Shown: positions 1 to 14,251, counted from the stretch's first letter. The stretch is DNA of 64,000 bases from Mercenaria mercenaria (GCF_021730395.1 NC_069375.1:11803001-11867000); one strand, 5' to 3'. Numbers and translations: made by a program. Notes: generated from the letters alone by a model not told the origin.

Positions 1-159
1 GGATCTATTGTGGTCGAATTCTGATGTTTTGTTCTGGTCTGTCGGGGCGCTTTTAGAGCGCCAACATGCCACAACGACAAACTAGAGCGACAGTACGACA
101 AACACCTTAATTAGATATACTATTAAATGGGTAAAAAAGAATATATTTTATTATTTCAG

Positions 160-3100
160 GGACGACAACTGCAACTGGCTTTTCTCTTCTACGAGCGACA
201 CTATTTCGTTTCAAATAGTTTTTCTAGATATGGCTAGTTGCAAGCCCGAATATTTGTCATTCTATGACGGTAAGTCCCGCTACAATCTAACAGCAATTGT
301 TATAGTCGAACCTGTTACAAAGACTCTGAGGTCACACGTGAATGTTGTTGGGTTTTATTGATATCCCTAGATGCAATGCAGATGAAGTTTTACTGCATTT
401 GCTTTGCTTGATCCGAGTCAAGCTAAATTTTCGACATTCCACAAGCCAATCTGATCGCTTAATGGAAGAATTAGTCACGTGTTAGAATATCAGCGGATTG
501 AACACTCGGCGGTGAACCACATGACATCAGGGATCATTTATATTAATCACTCGGCCTCTGAGGTAAATGGCACTTTTTATGTTTAAAATTACTGATATTT
601 GATGTAGAGGCTAACATATACTGATAAGCCCATACTTTGCTTGACCATGTCTTTGCTGATCTTTAAACCGAATTAGTATGTAGAATGTAACAATGAGCAG
701 AATCCTGACAAAGTGTCTCCCGTCCGTGAATGTAGCAAAGTCATATTGCCGATTAATCTTAAAACATTTTCCTATTTTTCATATTTAGGAACTTCGAACA
801 CTGATCCTCTTCTAGCCCAGGTATGTGCAACAGCCTATACTTACACATTCGACGAAATATCAACAACAGGTTTTCAGGCATATGTGGAATGGACAGTTAG
901 CAGTAATGCTATTGGTTATGGTTTCATGATAGCATACGTATTAAGCGGAGGTAAAAAAATGTCTCAATATTTACATATAAGTTGCAATGTAAGATGACAA
1001 AATGTTTATTTGATACTGGACGCTGGCAATGTAATTACTCTAATAACATAATTATATTGTTTCACATTACAACCATGCAGTTGAATTGTTATCGAAACCG
1101 AGAAATAGTGCAAGAAAAAAAAAGAGCCACACCATGGAAAACTAACATAGTGCATTTGCGACCAGCAGGATCCAGACTAGTCTGCGTATCTGCGCAGTCT
1201 GGTCAGGATCCATGCTGTTCACTAACGGTTTCCCTAATTGCACTAGGCTTTGAAAGCGAATAGCATGGATCCTGACAAGACTGCGCGGATGCGCAGGCTG
1301 GTCTGGATCCATGCTGATCGCAAATCCACTGTGTTGGTTTTCTCATGGCGTAGCTCATCAATGATATTGGATTGTCATTTTGAATTACAGGTGCTAATTC
1401 TACAAACGATACAGCTGTTCTTGGAATAAACATGACGTACCCTCAGTATAATGAGACCGTGGAACTTACAATTCCTGAAGACCAGCAAACAGGATACGTT
1501 AATCAATCAATTGCTGTGATTATCTTAACGTACACTGGGTCACTGAGTCTGAATATTGACCCATCGGTGAGTGTGTCATTTTACAGTAACATCATTGACC
1601 GATCCTTAACCTGTAACATGCTAAATTTCTAAAATGGACTGATCTATCATTCAGTTTAGGCAGTACCATTTATTATTTGAAGAGGCTTTAACTTAAAATT
1701 TACTGACTGAACAGCGACCAGTCTTGGCCTGCACTTGCCGGAAGCAGGCTAATAATCTATAAAATGCTTATTTAACAGTACAAACATTTATCCATCCATA
1801 AGTAGCTGTTGACAAAATGCTGCAAGTATCAGCACTAGTGGGACCTCCGTAGCCGAGTGGTTAAGGTCGCTGACTTCAAATCACTTGCCCCTCACCGATT
1901 TGGGCTCGAGCCTTACTCGGGGCATTGAATTCTTCATGTGAGGAAGCCAAGAAAGTCGGTGGTTCTACCCAGGTGCCCGATCGTTATGAAGTAATGCACG
2001 AATGGGCACCTGGGGTCTTTCTCCACCACCAAAGTTGGAAAGTCGCCAAATGACCAATAATTGTGTCGGTGTGACATTAAACCAAACAAATAATAGAATC
2101 AACACTAACCTATTTGCAACGACTGCATTAACAATATAAGATAAATTTTGTCTAAATTTGCAGATGCATTCCTAGGTCCAAGATAAAGTTCAAAAAGGTT
2201 CTGAGCTTCAGAAGAAGTTTTAAGTTCTTTGACAATCTAATATGTCGAGTAAGATAAGTAAAGCTATACTAGTCATTGAAAACTATCTAACATTCAAGTT
2301 CCGTTTGCTGGAAAGATTTTGTAATTAATCACAGTCATAACTCTAATTTTTAATATGCGAAAATAGTATTACTATTTCAAAATTTTACATATAATTATGT
2401 TACTGGTGAAATTATTTTTGTTCTAGTACGAAGCAACCACGGATCAAACAATCGACCTTTCACAAGTGCAAGTCTTCTCGTTTGACGACTCAGATCTCCC
2501 TTATTTATACCTGTATTTATCATCAAGCTTGGATTATGAGGTCATCAACAAATTCAGCCTACTCGTGACGTATGTGGAGTATTATTATGTTTTAATAATT
2601 TTAAGTTAGTTTTGTATTTTTGTTACACCGGAAGACAATGGTGCTTAAAATATAGAGGTTTTATTTTGATTATTTAAATGACTCAGTCAGATTTCTATGA
2701 ATATGTTTGAATTGCTACAAAAAGAAAAAAAATAAATAAAAAAAACGCCATCATTTTCAATTGTAATTAAGTCATAATAATCATTGTTGTCTTCAAATTG
2801 TTTTTTTTATGATTTTATACAAATGTACTACTTTATTATGTACAGTGATGACTTCACCATTCAAAAATGTCATACTATACGGAACAGAACATATTTTTAA
2901 AAGTAACTGAGACACATTCCCGTAAATCATGCATTAATTGAAGTAAATGCAGTTGGTTTAATATGATTATTATTAGGGAATTGATCCTACCGATTTTCGT
3001 CGCAAAGCGCAAAGAGACAGAAATCAGGATCGATCCCTCTACGGTAACATGCGACATATACCGAATCAGTCATACTATCAAATTAAAAAATGTGGTCTTC

Positions 3101-6100
3101 CGGCACGAGCAAAGAGCTTCTGAAATCGGATATTTTAGAAGAATACGTTTTTTCCTTATGCGTAATAAGCGTCCACATAACTTGTTCGAACCGCAACGTC
3201 TTGCACTTCAGTGCAAATATGTGCAGTATTGTTTTTTATTTTCAAAATCTACCAACGCACATTTCTGGGCAAGCTGATGGACTGAGGCATTGCCTTATTT
3301 CATATCATTATTATTATTAGACCAGATTTATAAAAGCATGTTATGCTATAAGCCGTATTCAAATTAAAGTGATCTATATCTTATTTTAGCCATACAGTTT
3401 CATTTTATCTGTTTAAAGGTTTAGAAGACCTTTTAAGTCATTTTTATACATTGTGGTTGACAGAGATGTGGCAGAAATAATGTAGAGTGTAACGCAGTCA
3501 GTGTAATTTGAAATGGAAATGTTTAGTATGCCAGGATTCACGTGATTGTAAGTTACATAATGTCGTACATTTTTCTTTTTTTTCAGAATAGATGACAGTG
3601 ATGTCCCAGAAGTTACATATACTGTAACGTTCAACATAACCATAACAGATGTGAATGATGAAGCACCTACGATTTTAAATCTTCCGTATAACGTGACCCT
3701 GTCAAGAAACAAAAAGTCCGGTAAGAACAAAACATACCTAAGATTAGGCTTGTATGCAATAGTAGAGTTGCCCCTCCCGAATGATATGTTTATGCAATGG
3801 TTTCTATTTCAAACGTTTTGTTTGAGGTCTTTAATGCGTACCGGTACCGTCCTGTCAAATGACATATTTATGTAAATTAGCGTCCCATTTACATTTCAAA
3901 TTAGAACTTAGTTTCGATGGTTTTTAGACCTACAATGCGCTTAGTGCTGTTAACTGACAGTGTACATGTATGAGGTTTTTTTTTTAAATTTATATGGGAA
4001 AGTTTTAGCACAATAGGGAAAGTTTTACCACAATAGTCAATTATATGGGAAAGTTTTACCACAATAGTCAATTATATGAAAGGTTGGGCTTATTAGGATT
4101 CTGATTTGATGCATGATAAAAATGCACAAAGTGACATACAACTTTCTTTTTAAAAGCGCTTCACCCTTTATTCAGTGTGCATGTGATACATGCATAAAAC
4201 TCGGAAAAATTGGAGTCAATCCTATTGTTTCTATCTAGGTGAGTACATCTACACTGTGAATGCTACAGACAGCGATGAAACGGCTGAGTTTAGGATCATA
4301 ACGTATAACATATCTTGTAAGTAAACTCATCACATATACCCTTTTAGGAATCTATAACATCTCTGATATTTGTACAGGTCTGATATTTATCCAAGAAAAG
4401 GTGTGTAAGATATCCAAGCGGTATCACATAAGATATTTGTCGAGCAGTTAGAAATTAGACTAAATTACATACTTGTTACACATGTATGACAAATATGTTC
4501 AGTTTACTATTCCATATCATATAATCAACGTATTCTGTAAACAGGTTGGTCCTTACCAATACTTAAGAGATGGTCAGATGAAATCATGTCACATGGATTC
4601 TTACTAGTTGTAATGTATAGGAAATTCCATGATGTAAATAAGTCCTCTCGTTGAAGTAGTACATATATTTGATGTGTTTGAAATCTATCCATTTCATAAA
4701 TGAAAATTCTTTTCCATGATTACAGACTAAATTATTTGGAATGGTGCATTCTATTATAAACAAAACCGCTCCCGAATTATCTTATAAAAAAAAGTTCCAA
4801 AAAGTGACGTCAAATAGGGATATTTCTTGCTTTTACATGATACTTCTTTCATTCTGAGTAGCAGGCATCAACTGCTTAAGTGTATCACAAAAGTTTGTCA
4901 CATCTGACCATGTAAGATATTCTGTAAATAATTGTGTATCGGATAGTCTTTCAATAATAAGACATCGGTTTATATGTACATAATTAAATACCAGATATTT
5001 CGTTTGTTCCAACACATCAGATTTCTAACATTACACATCATTTCATAATTATCAGGTATTCGGTAATTACTATTTACATGATGTGAATCATCACTTCATA
5101 AACATATTATGTAAGCCATGTTCTTTTAACTTTAACAAAACAGGCATGCTACAATCAATTTCATAGTTTATTTATATATAAAATCGTTTACATAATTGAT
5201 CCGCTGATATATTTAACTTTCTGCTTTAGCTGGTAATACAGATGCAATATTTGGAATTGGTAATACATCTGGTGAAGTGAATCTGATTAGAGATGCTAAC
5301 CAGATACCTACAACAGTTGTCAAGTATGATCTGAGTATCGCAGCTTCCAGCGAAGCAGGTGATATAACACATTAGTTTCAGTTTATTGATGTTCTTAGTA
5401 TATTTTACTGCTATTCCTTAAGCAAACAATATGAAACACGTGCTGCTATTCTTAGAATTTTATTGAAACAAACTGAGTTAAGCAATAGCGTTTCATAGCT
5501 AAGGTTCTGCATCAATAATACAAATACTGCAGCTAACTGATTAGTAGTCGGCAAATGGAACAATCAGTTTGAATTAGAAAACTTTGACGATTAGTCGATA
5601 AACTTGTTTACCAAAACCTAAAGATGTTCTATTGTACTCGTGCAAATACAAGATACTGACAGGTTAGTCTCCATTTTATGTTTTCATTTTTGCAGACTGA
5701 AGATAATAAATCAGTTGTATGATAAGTATAACTACATGCAAAACATTCATTGATAATATGAGCCGTGCCATGAGAAAACCAACATAGTGGCTTTGCGACC
5801 AGCATGGATCCAGACCAGCGCAGTCTGGTCAGGATCCATGCTGTTCGCTAACAGTTTCTCCAATTCCAATAGGCTTTAAAAGCGAACAGCATGGAGCCTG
5901 ACCAGACTGCGCGGATGCGCAGGCTGGTCTGGATCCATGCTGGTCGCAAACCCACTATGTTGATTTTCTCATGGCACGGCTCATATGTTAACGAAAAATA
6001 TTTGTTATAAAGGCGACACCAAACTTGACACGTTTGAGACACTAACAGTATACATAGACCCTGACAGTCCGCCAGTGTGCACACACAGCACGGTATGGGC

Positions 6101-9100
6101 AGACATGCTCGATATAAATACTGCTACAGCTGGAACAACTGTAACTGTGAGTATCAAGTATCAAACACTTATAGATTATACATTCCCATATACAGTAAAT
6201 AAAAACCTTTCTTACAAACGTCTATAAATCTATATAAGAAAACTGTTGCTGGTAGCTGCCGTTAACTTAAAAAATCAACAATAAGTGTCAAGCGTAGGCG
6301 TATAGTGATTTTTTTTTCAATCTATAAACAATCTTTGAACGTTAATACATATAGTTTTCTAGACAATATACCGGTGACGTGAATAACAGGTCACCGGTCT
6401 GTTCTACTTTTCACGGACATCAATTGAATGTAAGAGTGTTAGAAAAATATGTTGTATATTTATGAGCATAGTAGATATCAAGACTGCACAAAAATAGTTT
6501 TCTTGATGTTTGACTGTTATGACTGTTGGTGTAAAGCATAAATTGCAGAAATCTTCAAAATAGTATGAGAAATGTATGAAAAAGTTTTGGTAAAAGCGTT
6601 CTGTGAACGACGGTTTGGTTTCGTGAAGACTTGTAACATCACAATGTAAGAATCTGGCATGAGAGATCTTCAGACTATCAATAAACATTCAATGTTGTAT
6701 TATATGTACCATATGACAATCGTTTACTCCACTTTCAGTTTCTAGACTCTTGGAGTTGTACCGATGATAATAACAATATAACATACAGTATTCATTCAGG
6801 TAAAAAGCTATTATTTAAGAAGTTTAATACGATGAGTATTTTTGGATAACACCTGTCGTTAATAATTTATATTATTGTACATGTAAATAGAATTAAGATA
6901 TGTCCTTCTGGATATAAAAAATTACCGTTCAACTCGAAGTCCTAGGGTTCCAGTCCTTCTTGGGTAACGACATCACTTCCGTATTTGACAGCAGTGTTAT
7001 AGGCTAATCATAAGTTAGCTGATGACTTTCATAATCGAGCTAAAACATAATGATATACACCTTTTTATAATAACATATAATGGAAAAACTTATTATTTAA
7101 TTATATTTACAGTATTCACTTTGAAGATCAAATTTAAATCGAACAAGATCTAAAGTATCAGAACATTGCGTTTGTCTATTTGATGATAATGGTAATTTTT
7201 TAAAGTTAATAAAATTTTATTGTAAATGATCATACCCCATGTTTGTTGTACGTTTGTAGTTAATCCAAATCTGACATCTCCTGCCTTTGAGATTGATAAT
7301 GCAACTGGACATATAACCATATTACGGGCGATCTCGCCAACCGAGGTTGCGAACAGACAATTTTTGCTGGAGATTTATGCAACAGATTCCGTAGGACAAA
7401 CGGTAATGTCAAATTTCATGAAGCATTCGTTCTCTTCTTATGAGAGCTCAATATCGTTTTGGGTATCTTAGATATATCTTTCTGACCACTAAACTGATCT
7501 ATGATTTTGAATTTGCAGCCGGACTTAACCATCAAGAAATAAACGGTTTGTATCGACGTTATTCGACTTTAAGGTAGACTCCGACTTAAGAATGCTAGGT
7601 ATACAACTAAGCACAACTTTGGTCTTGGGATATGAATGCACGAATTGCTTTGTCAAAAGTCAGTGCTTATCTGACAACGATAGAGCGTTAAACTTTGAAT
7701 ATATCAGTATCAATTCTATATTGTTGTGTCCCTCCCCCTCCCCCCATGAGTGGTGGGGGCATATAGATTTGGTCTTGTCCGTGCGTCCGTCCGTCCGTCC
7801 GAAGTTCGTGACGTGCCTAGATCTAAAAGTATTTTATATAAATTGATGAAACCTTGCATGAGTCTTTATCATGATATGAACTTGCGCACCTCCCATTTTT
7901 ATGGCCCCTGAAATAGTCAAAAATGCACTTTTACACCTTGTGACACGCCTAGCTCAAAAAGTATTTCATATAAATTGATTAAACCTTGCATGAATCTTTA
8001 TCATGATATTAACTTGCGCACCTCCTATTTTTTCGTCTGGTCCCGCCCCCTATTTTCTGAGTTATGGCCCCTGAAATAGTCGAAAATGCAAATTTTCACC
8101 TTTTGACACGCCTAGCTCAAAAGTATTTGATATAGATTCATGAAACCTTGCAAGAATCTTAATCATGATATGAACGAGGTTTGGCCCCTGAAATAGTCAA
8201 AATGCACATTTTCACGTAGCTCTAAAAGTATTTAATGTCATGGGTTGAAAACTTGCATAAGACTTTATCATGATACGAACTTGCACGCCATTTATTTTTT
8301 GGCTAGCTGCATCCCTATTTTTAAAGTTATGGCCCCCTGAAATAGTAAAAATGCACATTTTCACCTAATAATATGCCTAGCTCAAAAAGAATTTGATATA
8401 AATTCATGAAACCGTGCTTGAGTCCTTATCATGATGTGATCTTTCACACTAAGCATTCTTCTTGAGAATCTAAGTGCTTATTACAGAGTTATGGCCCTTG
8501 AAATAGCCAACATAGTGGATGTTTTGTTTGTGATGCTCATAGCTCAAAAAGTATATGACCTAGAATAATGAATCCTTTTCATAAAATGTTTGTTGAGGCT
8601 ATACCCCCATTAAAACTGCAAACATTAGAATTATTGCCCCTTATTTGTGACAAATGCACCAGTGGTGGTGTGGGGTGGGGTGGTCCTCATTCCATTGATC
8701 GCGTACCTCCGTTTGCCTCTCTATTAATCGATTTTGCGCTTCCTGTCAAACATTTTGGCTGCAATGTAACTTCATACTCGTTGCACTGATAACTAGGAAG
8801 CTTTGCATATTGTTGGAACGTCCTGTCAGATTATGTTTTGCAGAGTCATGGCCCCATCGGAATGATCAGAAGCAAGCGTTGTTGTGCACTCTTTATTAAC
8901 AGGTTTTACTGGTGAATAAGTTTTCACTGAATTATTGCCTTGATTGTTAGTCATTTATGTCTGTGTAGGGATTCTTGTCCGCACTTCGTTTTCAAATTTC
9001 ATGGTCGGGAACGAGATTTATAGTCATGAAGCCTAGTTACACATATTATAAGTACGACCTGCTTGAATTATTTTCGGTGGTTTTGTGGCTCCTAATTAAA

Positions 9101-12100
9101 CTTGTCTGACTTCTCTTGTACAGTTGATGAGATGTGAATGAAGGAATTATCAGTAACAAATCCGGTTGTTTATATGTTTTCGTGTTTTATGCATGGTCAG
9201 CTTTTAACGAGAATTTGCAAGAATTATCTCCCTTAATTATTGACTGTGTTAACCTAAAGCAATTCCCTTTAAACTGGATTGCCTCCCTTACATTAGATAA
9301 AGTCGTGTCATTCATATTCTTTGTCATGGATTTTGCATTGATCTAAATTTTTGCTTTAGGTAATACAAGTTCGCAAGTTACTCCACAGAAAGTAGCCAGT
9401 TTTTGATATAAATCATGTTGTTCTAAAGATTCATATAGAATGAAACAAAACAAAAACATTATGTTAGTTTATGCGAAATTCGTGTTGTCATGAAACAGAA
9501 AATGAAAACATTTAAATAAATTTCTTTTCTTTTCTTTTGAAACTTTGAATCCCGCTAAACATTTAAATCCGATAATTTTTTCATAAACGAGCTTTCCCAC
9601 AAAAACATGCATAATAGTTTTCCTCGAGAAAAACGAAACTTGTGTGAAGATACATGTATTCCCATTTTGTCTGATTGTTCTTGTCCATATAACGGCACTT
9701 TTGTTTAACTTTCATGCCTAGAAGTTTACTCTAAAACATGATAAAATAAAGTAATAAACTAAGCAATACTGTATTTTACAGGCAGTGGCAAAGGAAAACC
9801 CGAGCAATTTAACAAACTTAAAAACATACATGTTACTAAAACACGCACACACATGTTTTATTAACTGGCCTTGATTCAAGGTTTTTCATAGAAATCAAAG
9901 AAAGAAAGAATCTATTTAATTATGAATCAAATTTCTGATTTTTTTATCAGCATTGGTGTATGTGTATCATAGAGATCCGAACTCATTTTTTTAAGCAGTT
10001 AGCTCTGATTCACCCTGTCTACTTATTTATAGTGTCTAAGTCACTTGTATAATCAATGATATACATAAATCAAATATGCCATTCAGATATGTGTTTGTAC
10101 ATACTATACAATTCAATCATGAAATCAAATTTATCGTATAATCTAGTCTTTAGCTGTAAAGATGGCTATTTCACATGCTTTCCACGAACAAAACCGTGAC
10201 AAAAATGTAGGTCGTACTAAAGAGATAATCTTACCGTGCAAACTCATGGAAAACATGCCATTTTTTTTTGACAAACTTGGATTTCATTTCTGAAATAGAC
10301 ATGATATTGCGCGTCTGTTAATTTCACCCTTTCTTTGCATATCGTGGAAACGATGCTGTGTCTTTTGTTTAAATAAATGTACACATTCTCTCCCCCCTCT
10401 CACCAGCTTTCAATGAGCGTCTAACTTGCAAATTACACTTTTTCATTTGAAAATTATTCTTTGAAGTAGTTTTTCTCCTGTCGTCGAATGTTTCAATATT
10501 CAAAAGATATTTAGCTTTCAGTCGAAAATTATGTAATTTATGTTGATTCGTATTGTTCTCATGAACAGTTTGGTGAAAAATCAAAGCTCTGTTCTATTCT
10601 GTTGTTTTGGTGAAAAATCAAAGCTCTGTTCAATTCTGTTCTTTTCATTTTTTTTTTTCTCTATTTTTTGACTAATTAGACAATTATGAAAGATACTATT
10701 TCAAAAGGCTATATTGAATCGTACGTCACTTGTTGGTATATGCTGTTCCGTAAATTAACACGGTTTAAGTTACATCAGAACTTTAAGAAATCCACAAGTT
10801 TTTTTATTTCTTGATACACTTTGAAGTAAAATGGAAGCAAGAAGCCTTTACCCTGTTACTTTATAATTATATTATTGTATTGTTTATAAAGTCAAGAATA
10901 CCTACATATGTGATAATAAATTGTCATGCTTTGATAATTATAATTTATTTGCCTCTGAAGTAAAAGAAATTGAAAAGTTTAGTGTTTTTCACTATATGTT
11001 CAATATAATGGATGGTGATACTTTTAAAACAAAATTGGAAGCAAGAAGATGTTCAGTTAGAATAAATATTTTCACACTAAATTGAAGAGCAGAAATTGAA
11101 GTTTACTATCATATCTGGTAAAATACTCACAAACCAAAAGACATATTTGAAATTAATCATTGAAAATAAATTTCATATATAATCTTGATTGTCGGATAGA
11201 TTTCAAGGGGGACAACCTACTATGATAAGGCAGTCAAATATAATAAAAGCTGGGGATGGTTGAATGTTTTCCATTTTGTTATGATCAATTATTCAACAGG
11301 CGAGGCGTATGCTCCAAGTGAGGATTTTATAAAAGACGTTGTGTCTATAATCATTCGTTCTAAACCTTTGACTGATGTTAAGAAGTTGCCAGTTACTTGC
11401 AGAGAAAAGGTTACCCATAAAGACTATTTAGGTTAACTGCCTGCCTTTACATAATTGAAATACTGTTGACAAACAACACTAACAACACAACTAAAATAAA
11501 AAAAAAATAATTATTTTACATTAAGCCTACATAGTCTAATTCATAATTCTCAGTATATTATTGTTTCTCTGCATATGTTAACAATTACTTCTAAATTCTA
11601 TTTTCTAAACTGGACACACCATATCAAAGTTGCATAATATCATTAAAAACCTACCTTCCAGTTTATGGCAGCTGTTTTACTTTGATAAATATCGTCAAAA
11701 ATATTCATCATGCATGTTGGCATCAAGAAGTTTACGGTTTCAGTAGAAATAATATTCATGTAGATACATGTATGTTTATTACTGATAACCAATTGTATTT
11801 AAATGGTCCATTTTCTTACAACTTCAGGAAACATTCAACTTGTATATGAACGTCACTGCCATGTCCTGCCTTCCAAATCCGAGAAACCTGTATGTCCGCA
11901 TGGACCAAGGTAATTGTTATGACCTTTTTCAAGAGCGTTTCTCCAGTGTTTTTAGTGAAGCGCCTAAAAACCAAGTAAAAAAGCGTAAGCCCTCCAGATC
12001 GCATTTCCTGAAAGAAAAAACTCGAGTTGTGAGGAACTAATGACATGAAAATTAACTTGTGCAAAGTAAACAGCACGTTACTGGTGATTGTTATCATGTT

Positions 12101-12703
12101 ATCATTTTATCTTCTTCTAACATTTAAGACTTCATTAAAAAATATGTCAAATGATTTGTTTTTTCTTCAAGACATAATAAATGTTATGGAAATACAAAAT
12201 TTGTTCTGTAATGCAAGTTTAGCATTTGGATTTGCATATTATATATGTGTCTTTAGACAATCGAGTGTTATTGTTATTATTATTATTATCTTAATACGAA
12301 TTTCCCAATGGTATGTTGACTTCAGAAACCAACAAGGAGAGGAAAAATAAAAACATGTTTTGTTGTTTTGTCTTTCTGTGTAAATGAATATATACGATAC
12401 TATATAGGATCGCCACAATATACCAGACCAATTACGGCAAAGCGCACAGCGAAATGTACGAGCGTCCGCATTACACGTCACGTTCGCAAACCTTCAAGAT
12501 TAGTTATGAAGCTGCTTTATATACATACCCGAATTGTACTATACATTCGTACTGGTTCAAAATTTGTATATGTTCTCAAATCTCTGTAATCATGTCACAC
12601 AAATCACCAGTGATATTTTAGTCTTTTTACCTGATTAGGACCAGAGAGGCTATATATTCTCTCTTTGATATAGGAGGCTATATATTCTGTCTTTGATATA
12701 TAG

Positions 12704-12743
<40 letters not shown>

Positions 12744-13980
12744 GTAAAAGTTTGTACCGGATCAAGTATATTATAAAGAAAAAATAAACAGGTAGGCAAA
12801 TATAATGTTACTCATGTAATGTTGTTTATTTTTTCTATATATATATATATATATATAACGTACTACCTTTAGCATTAACAACAACACTATTGAATTGGAA
12901 TTGTAAGACTTCATACATTAACAGTTGGATTCAGTGTTGTTATACTTCCTTGCCCTTAGAGGTCATTGATTCAATCTAAGTTTTTTGCGCTTAAGCCAGT
13001 ACTTGGGGGCTTGAGGGTTGTTCCATATTTCATTACCTCTCCTGAAGAGTTTCCGGTCAAACCGAGTCTGCTGCAGCTTTTCTTGGTTGCATTTTATGTT
13101 TCGGTCATGCTGGACATGATTGATTCTGCCTTTGCGACCAGTGTAGATCATGACCAGCCTCCACACCCAGTCAGTATCTTTTTGGTAAACACCCTTTTTA
13201 ACAGTTGATGATCTGTCCAAGTTGAAAGACGGACAAGTTCATTATAGAAATTTAGCAGGGTAAGGGTTAAATTCTATTTATTGTATTTAGAACTGGGTGG
13301 TGTAATACTCAGCGATTTCAACTGTACAATCAAAAGCGGTTTGTCATTCACACTGAAAGAGTACCCGAAGGGAACGTTTGCTGTCAACCAGAACTATCAA
13401 CTGATTTTGACAGGTACGAACTAAACCGTAGATGTATGCAGGTCATGATATCGTAGGGAAGAATCCCTGTTCCTGACGACTCGACTTCTCCATAAAGCGG
13501 ACCCGAGGCTGATTCGAATAAGCTTCAAAGAGTCATCATAGTCGAGCTATAATAATTAGAGTAAAAACCTAACTGATTGGATTAATTTTTTTTTATAATT
13601 TGTTTCTTTCATTACAGTAAATGTGATTTTACTTACACATGCAAAAATGTAATATATTTAAACAGTGGTTTACTATAGATATTACGAAAAATGTTGTAAA
13701 AAAGTTGTTCTGTTCTGCCTGTCAATGAGGAATGAAAGTTATTTATTACAAATCGTGATTCTTTTCAGCATCTGTTGTAAAGATAAAGTTTTACAGTCTA
13801 ACAGTTACGATTACGGATGGTGTCGACGTTTCTCAACTCAAGTTCAAGGTCATTGTTCAAACCAAACGATGTGGAGTTGCCAGTGGAATAACACCTTTAT
13901 CATATACATTACAAAACAATAAGATTGGTTTCATGTTTTTGTTATCTTGCGTGACAATATTAGTACGTTATGTACTTTAA
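160..13980 (+). CDS. CUB-cadherin surface protein, gene A (5' partial, 13 exons)
   Basis: Exons by splice consensus and frame: 160-269, 789-950, 1391-1566, 2427-2569, 3587-3720, 4239-4316, 5230-5358, 6013-6146, 6739-6799, 7260-7402, 11828-11909, 13291-13413, 13769-13980 (stop TAA). Together they give 561 residues and all phases join. The first two exons are the rear of a CUB domain (FLDMASCKPEYLSFYDG; IGYGF near its end). Next come cadherin-like repeats: TIPEDQ and LDYE, then the canonical linker DVNDEAP, YTVNATDSD, and two repeats each carrying a Cys pair (PPVCTH with SWSCTDDN; MSCLPNP with DFNCT). The last exon ends KRCGVASG followed by a hydrophobic stretch to the stop, suggesting a GPI signal or tail anchor. 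The signal peptide and first CUB should lie left of the window, as in the paralogue at 16668-39190. Adhesion or recognition is inferred from domains only. No name recognised. Confidence 0.82.
1123..1357. mobile_element. MITE family 1, copy 1 (about 235 bp)
   Basis: Terminal inverted repeats of the form GAGCCACACCATGG...CATGGCGTAGCTC with an internal palindrome rich in GGATCCATGCTG. It lies in the intron of gene A after exon 789-950. It matches the copy at 5759-5983 along nearly its full length. Short open frames inside it are artefacts. Confidence 0.8.
1840..2092 (+). mobile_element. tRNA-headed SINE, family A, copy 1
   Basis: The head resembles a class II tRNA (Leu/Ser type). Box A lies in GTAGCCGAGTGGTTAAGG and box B in GGGCTCGAGCC. 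The body has a strong inverted pair (CCCAGGTGCCCG / GGGCACCTGGGG) and the tail reads GACATTAAACCAAACAAATA. It sits in an intron of gene A. Confidence 0.85.
5759..5983. mobile_element. MITE family 1, copy 2, TA-flanked (225 bp)
   Basis: The ends are TGAGCCGTGCCATGAGAAAA and its near-exact inverse, with TA on both sides (5757-5758 and 5984-5985), as expected for a Tc1/mariner-type target duplication. Only 29 nt separate its right end from the exon starting at 6013, so it has replaced the usual upstream intron context of that acceptor. It is non-autonomous. Confidence 0.85.
7724..8690. mobile_element. Tandem-repeat-containing MITE-like element in gene A intron
   Basis: It begins with C-rich/G-rich inverted runs, GGGGCATATAGATTTGG and a GTCC run. 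It continues with about four diverged units of about 150-190 bp, each holding AGCTCAAAAAGTATTTGATAT and CATGAAACCTTGCATGAGTC. It ends in a G-rich GTGGTGTGGGGTGGGG segment. The architecture matches clam MITEs that carry internal tandem repeats. Confidence 0.7.
8800..11290. other. Gene A long intron, remainder
   Basis: AT-rich intron DNA with no supported gene. The only structure I see is a direct duplication of about 33 nt near 10571-10636 (GGTGAAAAATCAAAGCTCTG twice). Confidence 0.5.
11296..11510 (+). mobile_element. tRNA-headed SINE, family B, head-truncated and diverged copy
   Basis: It starts at the GGCGAGGCGTATGCTCC segment just after the tRNA head of the family and runs to TGAAATACTGTTGAC and an A-rich tail. 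It lies in the long intron 7403-11827 of gene A. The divergence suggests an old insertion. Confidence 0.65.
12660..12860. repeat. TA microsatellites with flanking repeats
   Basis: A (TA)n run lies at about 12705-12737 and another at about 12837-12858. Before the first run, a roughly 30-nt unit (GGAGGCTATATATTCT..CTTTGATATA) is present twice. It sits inside the gene A intron 11910-13290. Confidence 0.8.
12945..13090. repeat. Dispersed repeat, first copy
   Basis: It shares GAGGTCATTGATT, GCTTAAGCC and CAAACCGAGTCTGC with 26805-26965. It lies just left of a family 2 MITE in the last long intron of gene A. Confidence 0.5.
13101..13270. mobile_element. MITE family 2, copy 1
   Basis: Core GCTGGACATGATTGATTCTG...GACAAGTTCATTATAGAAATTTAGCAGGGTAAGGGTTAA. 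The left terminal repeat is degraded. It lies 20 nt left of the gene A exon starting at 13291. Confidence 0.75.
13769..13980 (+). CDS. Terminal exon of gene A with hydrophobic tail
   Basis: Acceptor CTTTTCAG precedes 13769. The exon encodes the end of the last cadherin-like repeat ([23 protein letters not shown]), then a polar spacer and a hydrophobic stretch (IGFMFLLSCVTILV) ending RYVL before TAA. It aligns well with 38991-39190 of gene B up to KRCG, after which the two diverge. A GPI-attachment signal or a very short tail anchor are the likely readings; a read-through into an intron is the alternative. Confidence 0.7.
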
Positions 13981-14251
13981 GTACTAAGCAAAAAAAAATG
14001 GAAAAAAAGAAGATACATGAAAGTGCATGAGATTTCTTTCTCGTGAAAGGTAAGGCGTGAAAAAAGTAGTCTACAGATTTACACAACTGTATATCGATGG
14101 CAACTGCTGTTACCTTGGATATAAACGTTTGACATTTATATACGACCAATGGATAAGAGATTCATTATAACTGTTACTACCTCATGACAACATACATTTT
14201 GTATTGCATAGTTCGCTGATTTATATTTATTGTAAAACTATTTTCTTTTAG

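Noticed and set aside
1840-1925. Functional tRNA-Leu/Ser gene
   Set aside because: Second copy with the same long body at 15905-16172 shows it is a SINE.
5848-6084. Minus-strand frame over the MITE
   Set aside because: Frame produced by the inverted repeat of MITE family 1; the same happens at 1203-1433.
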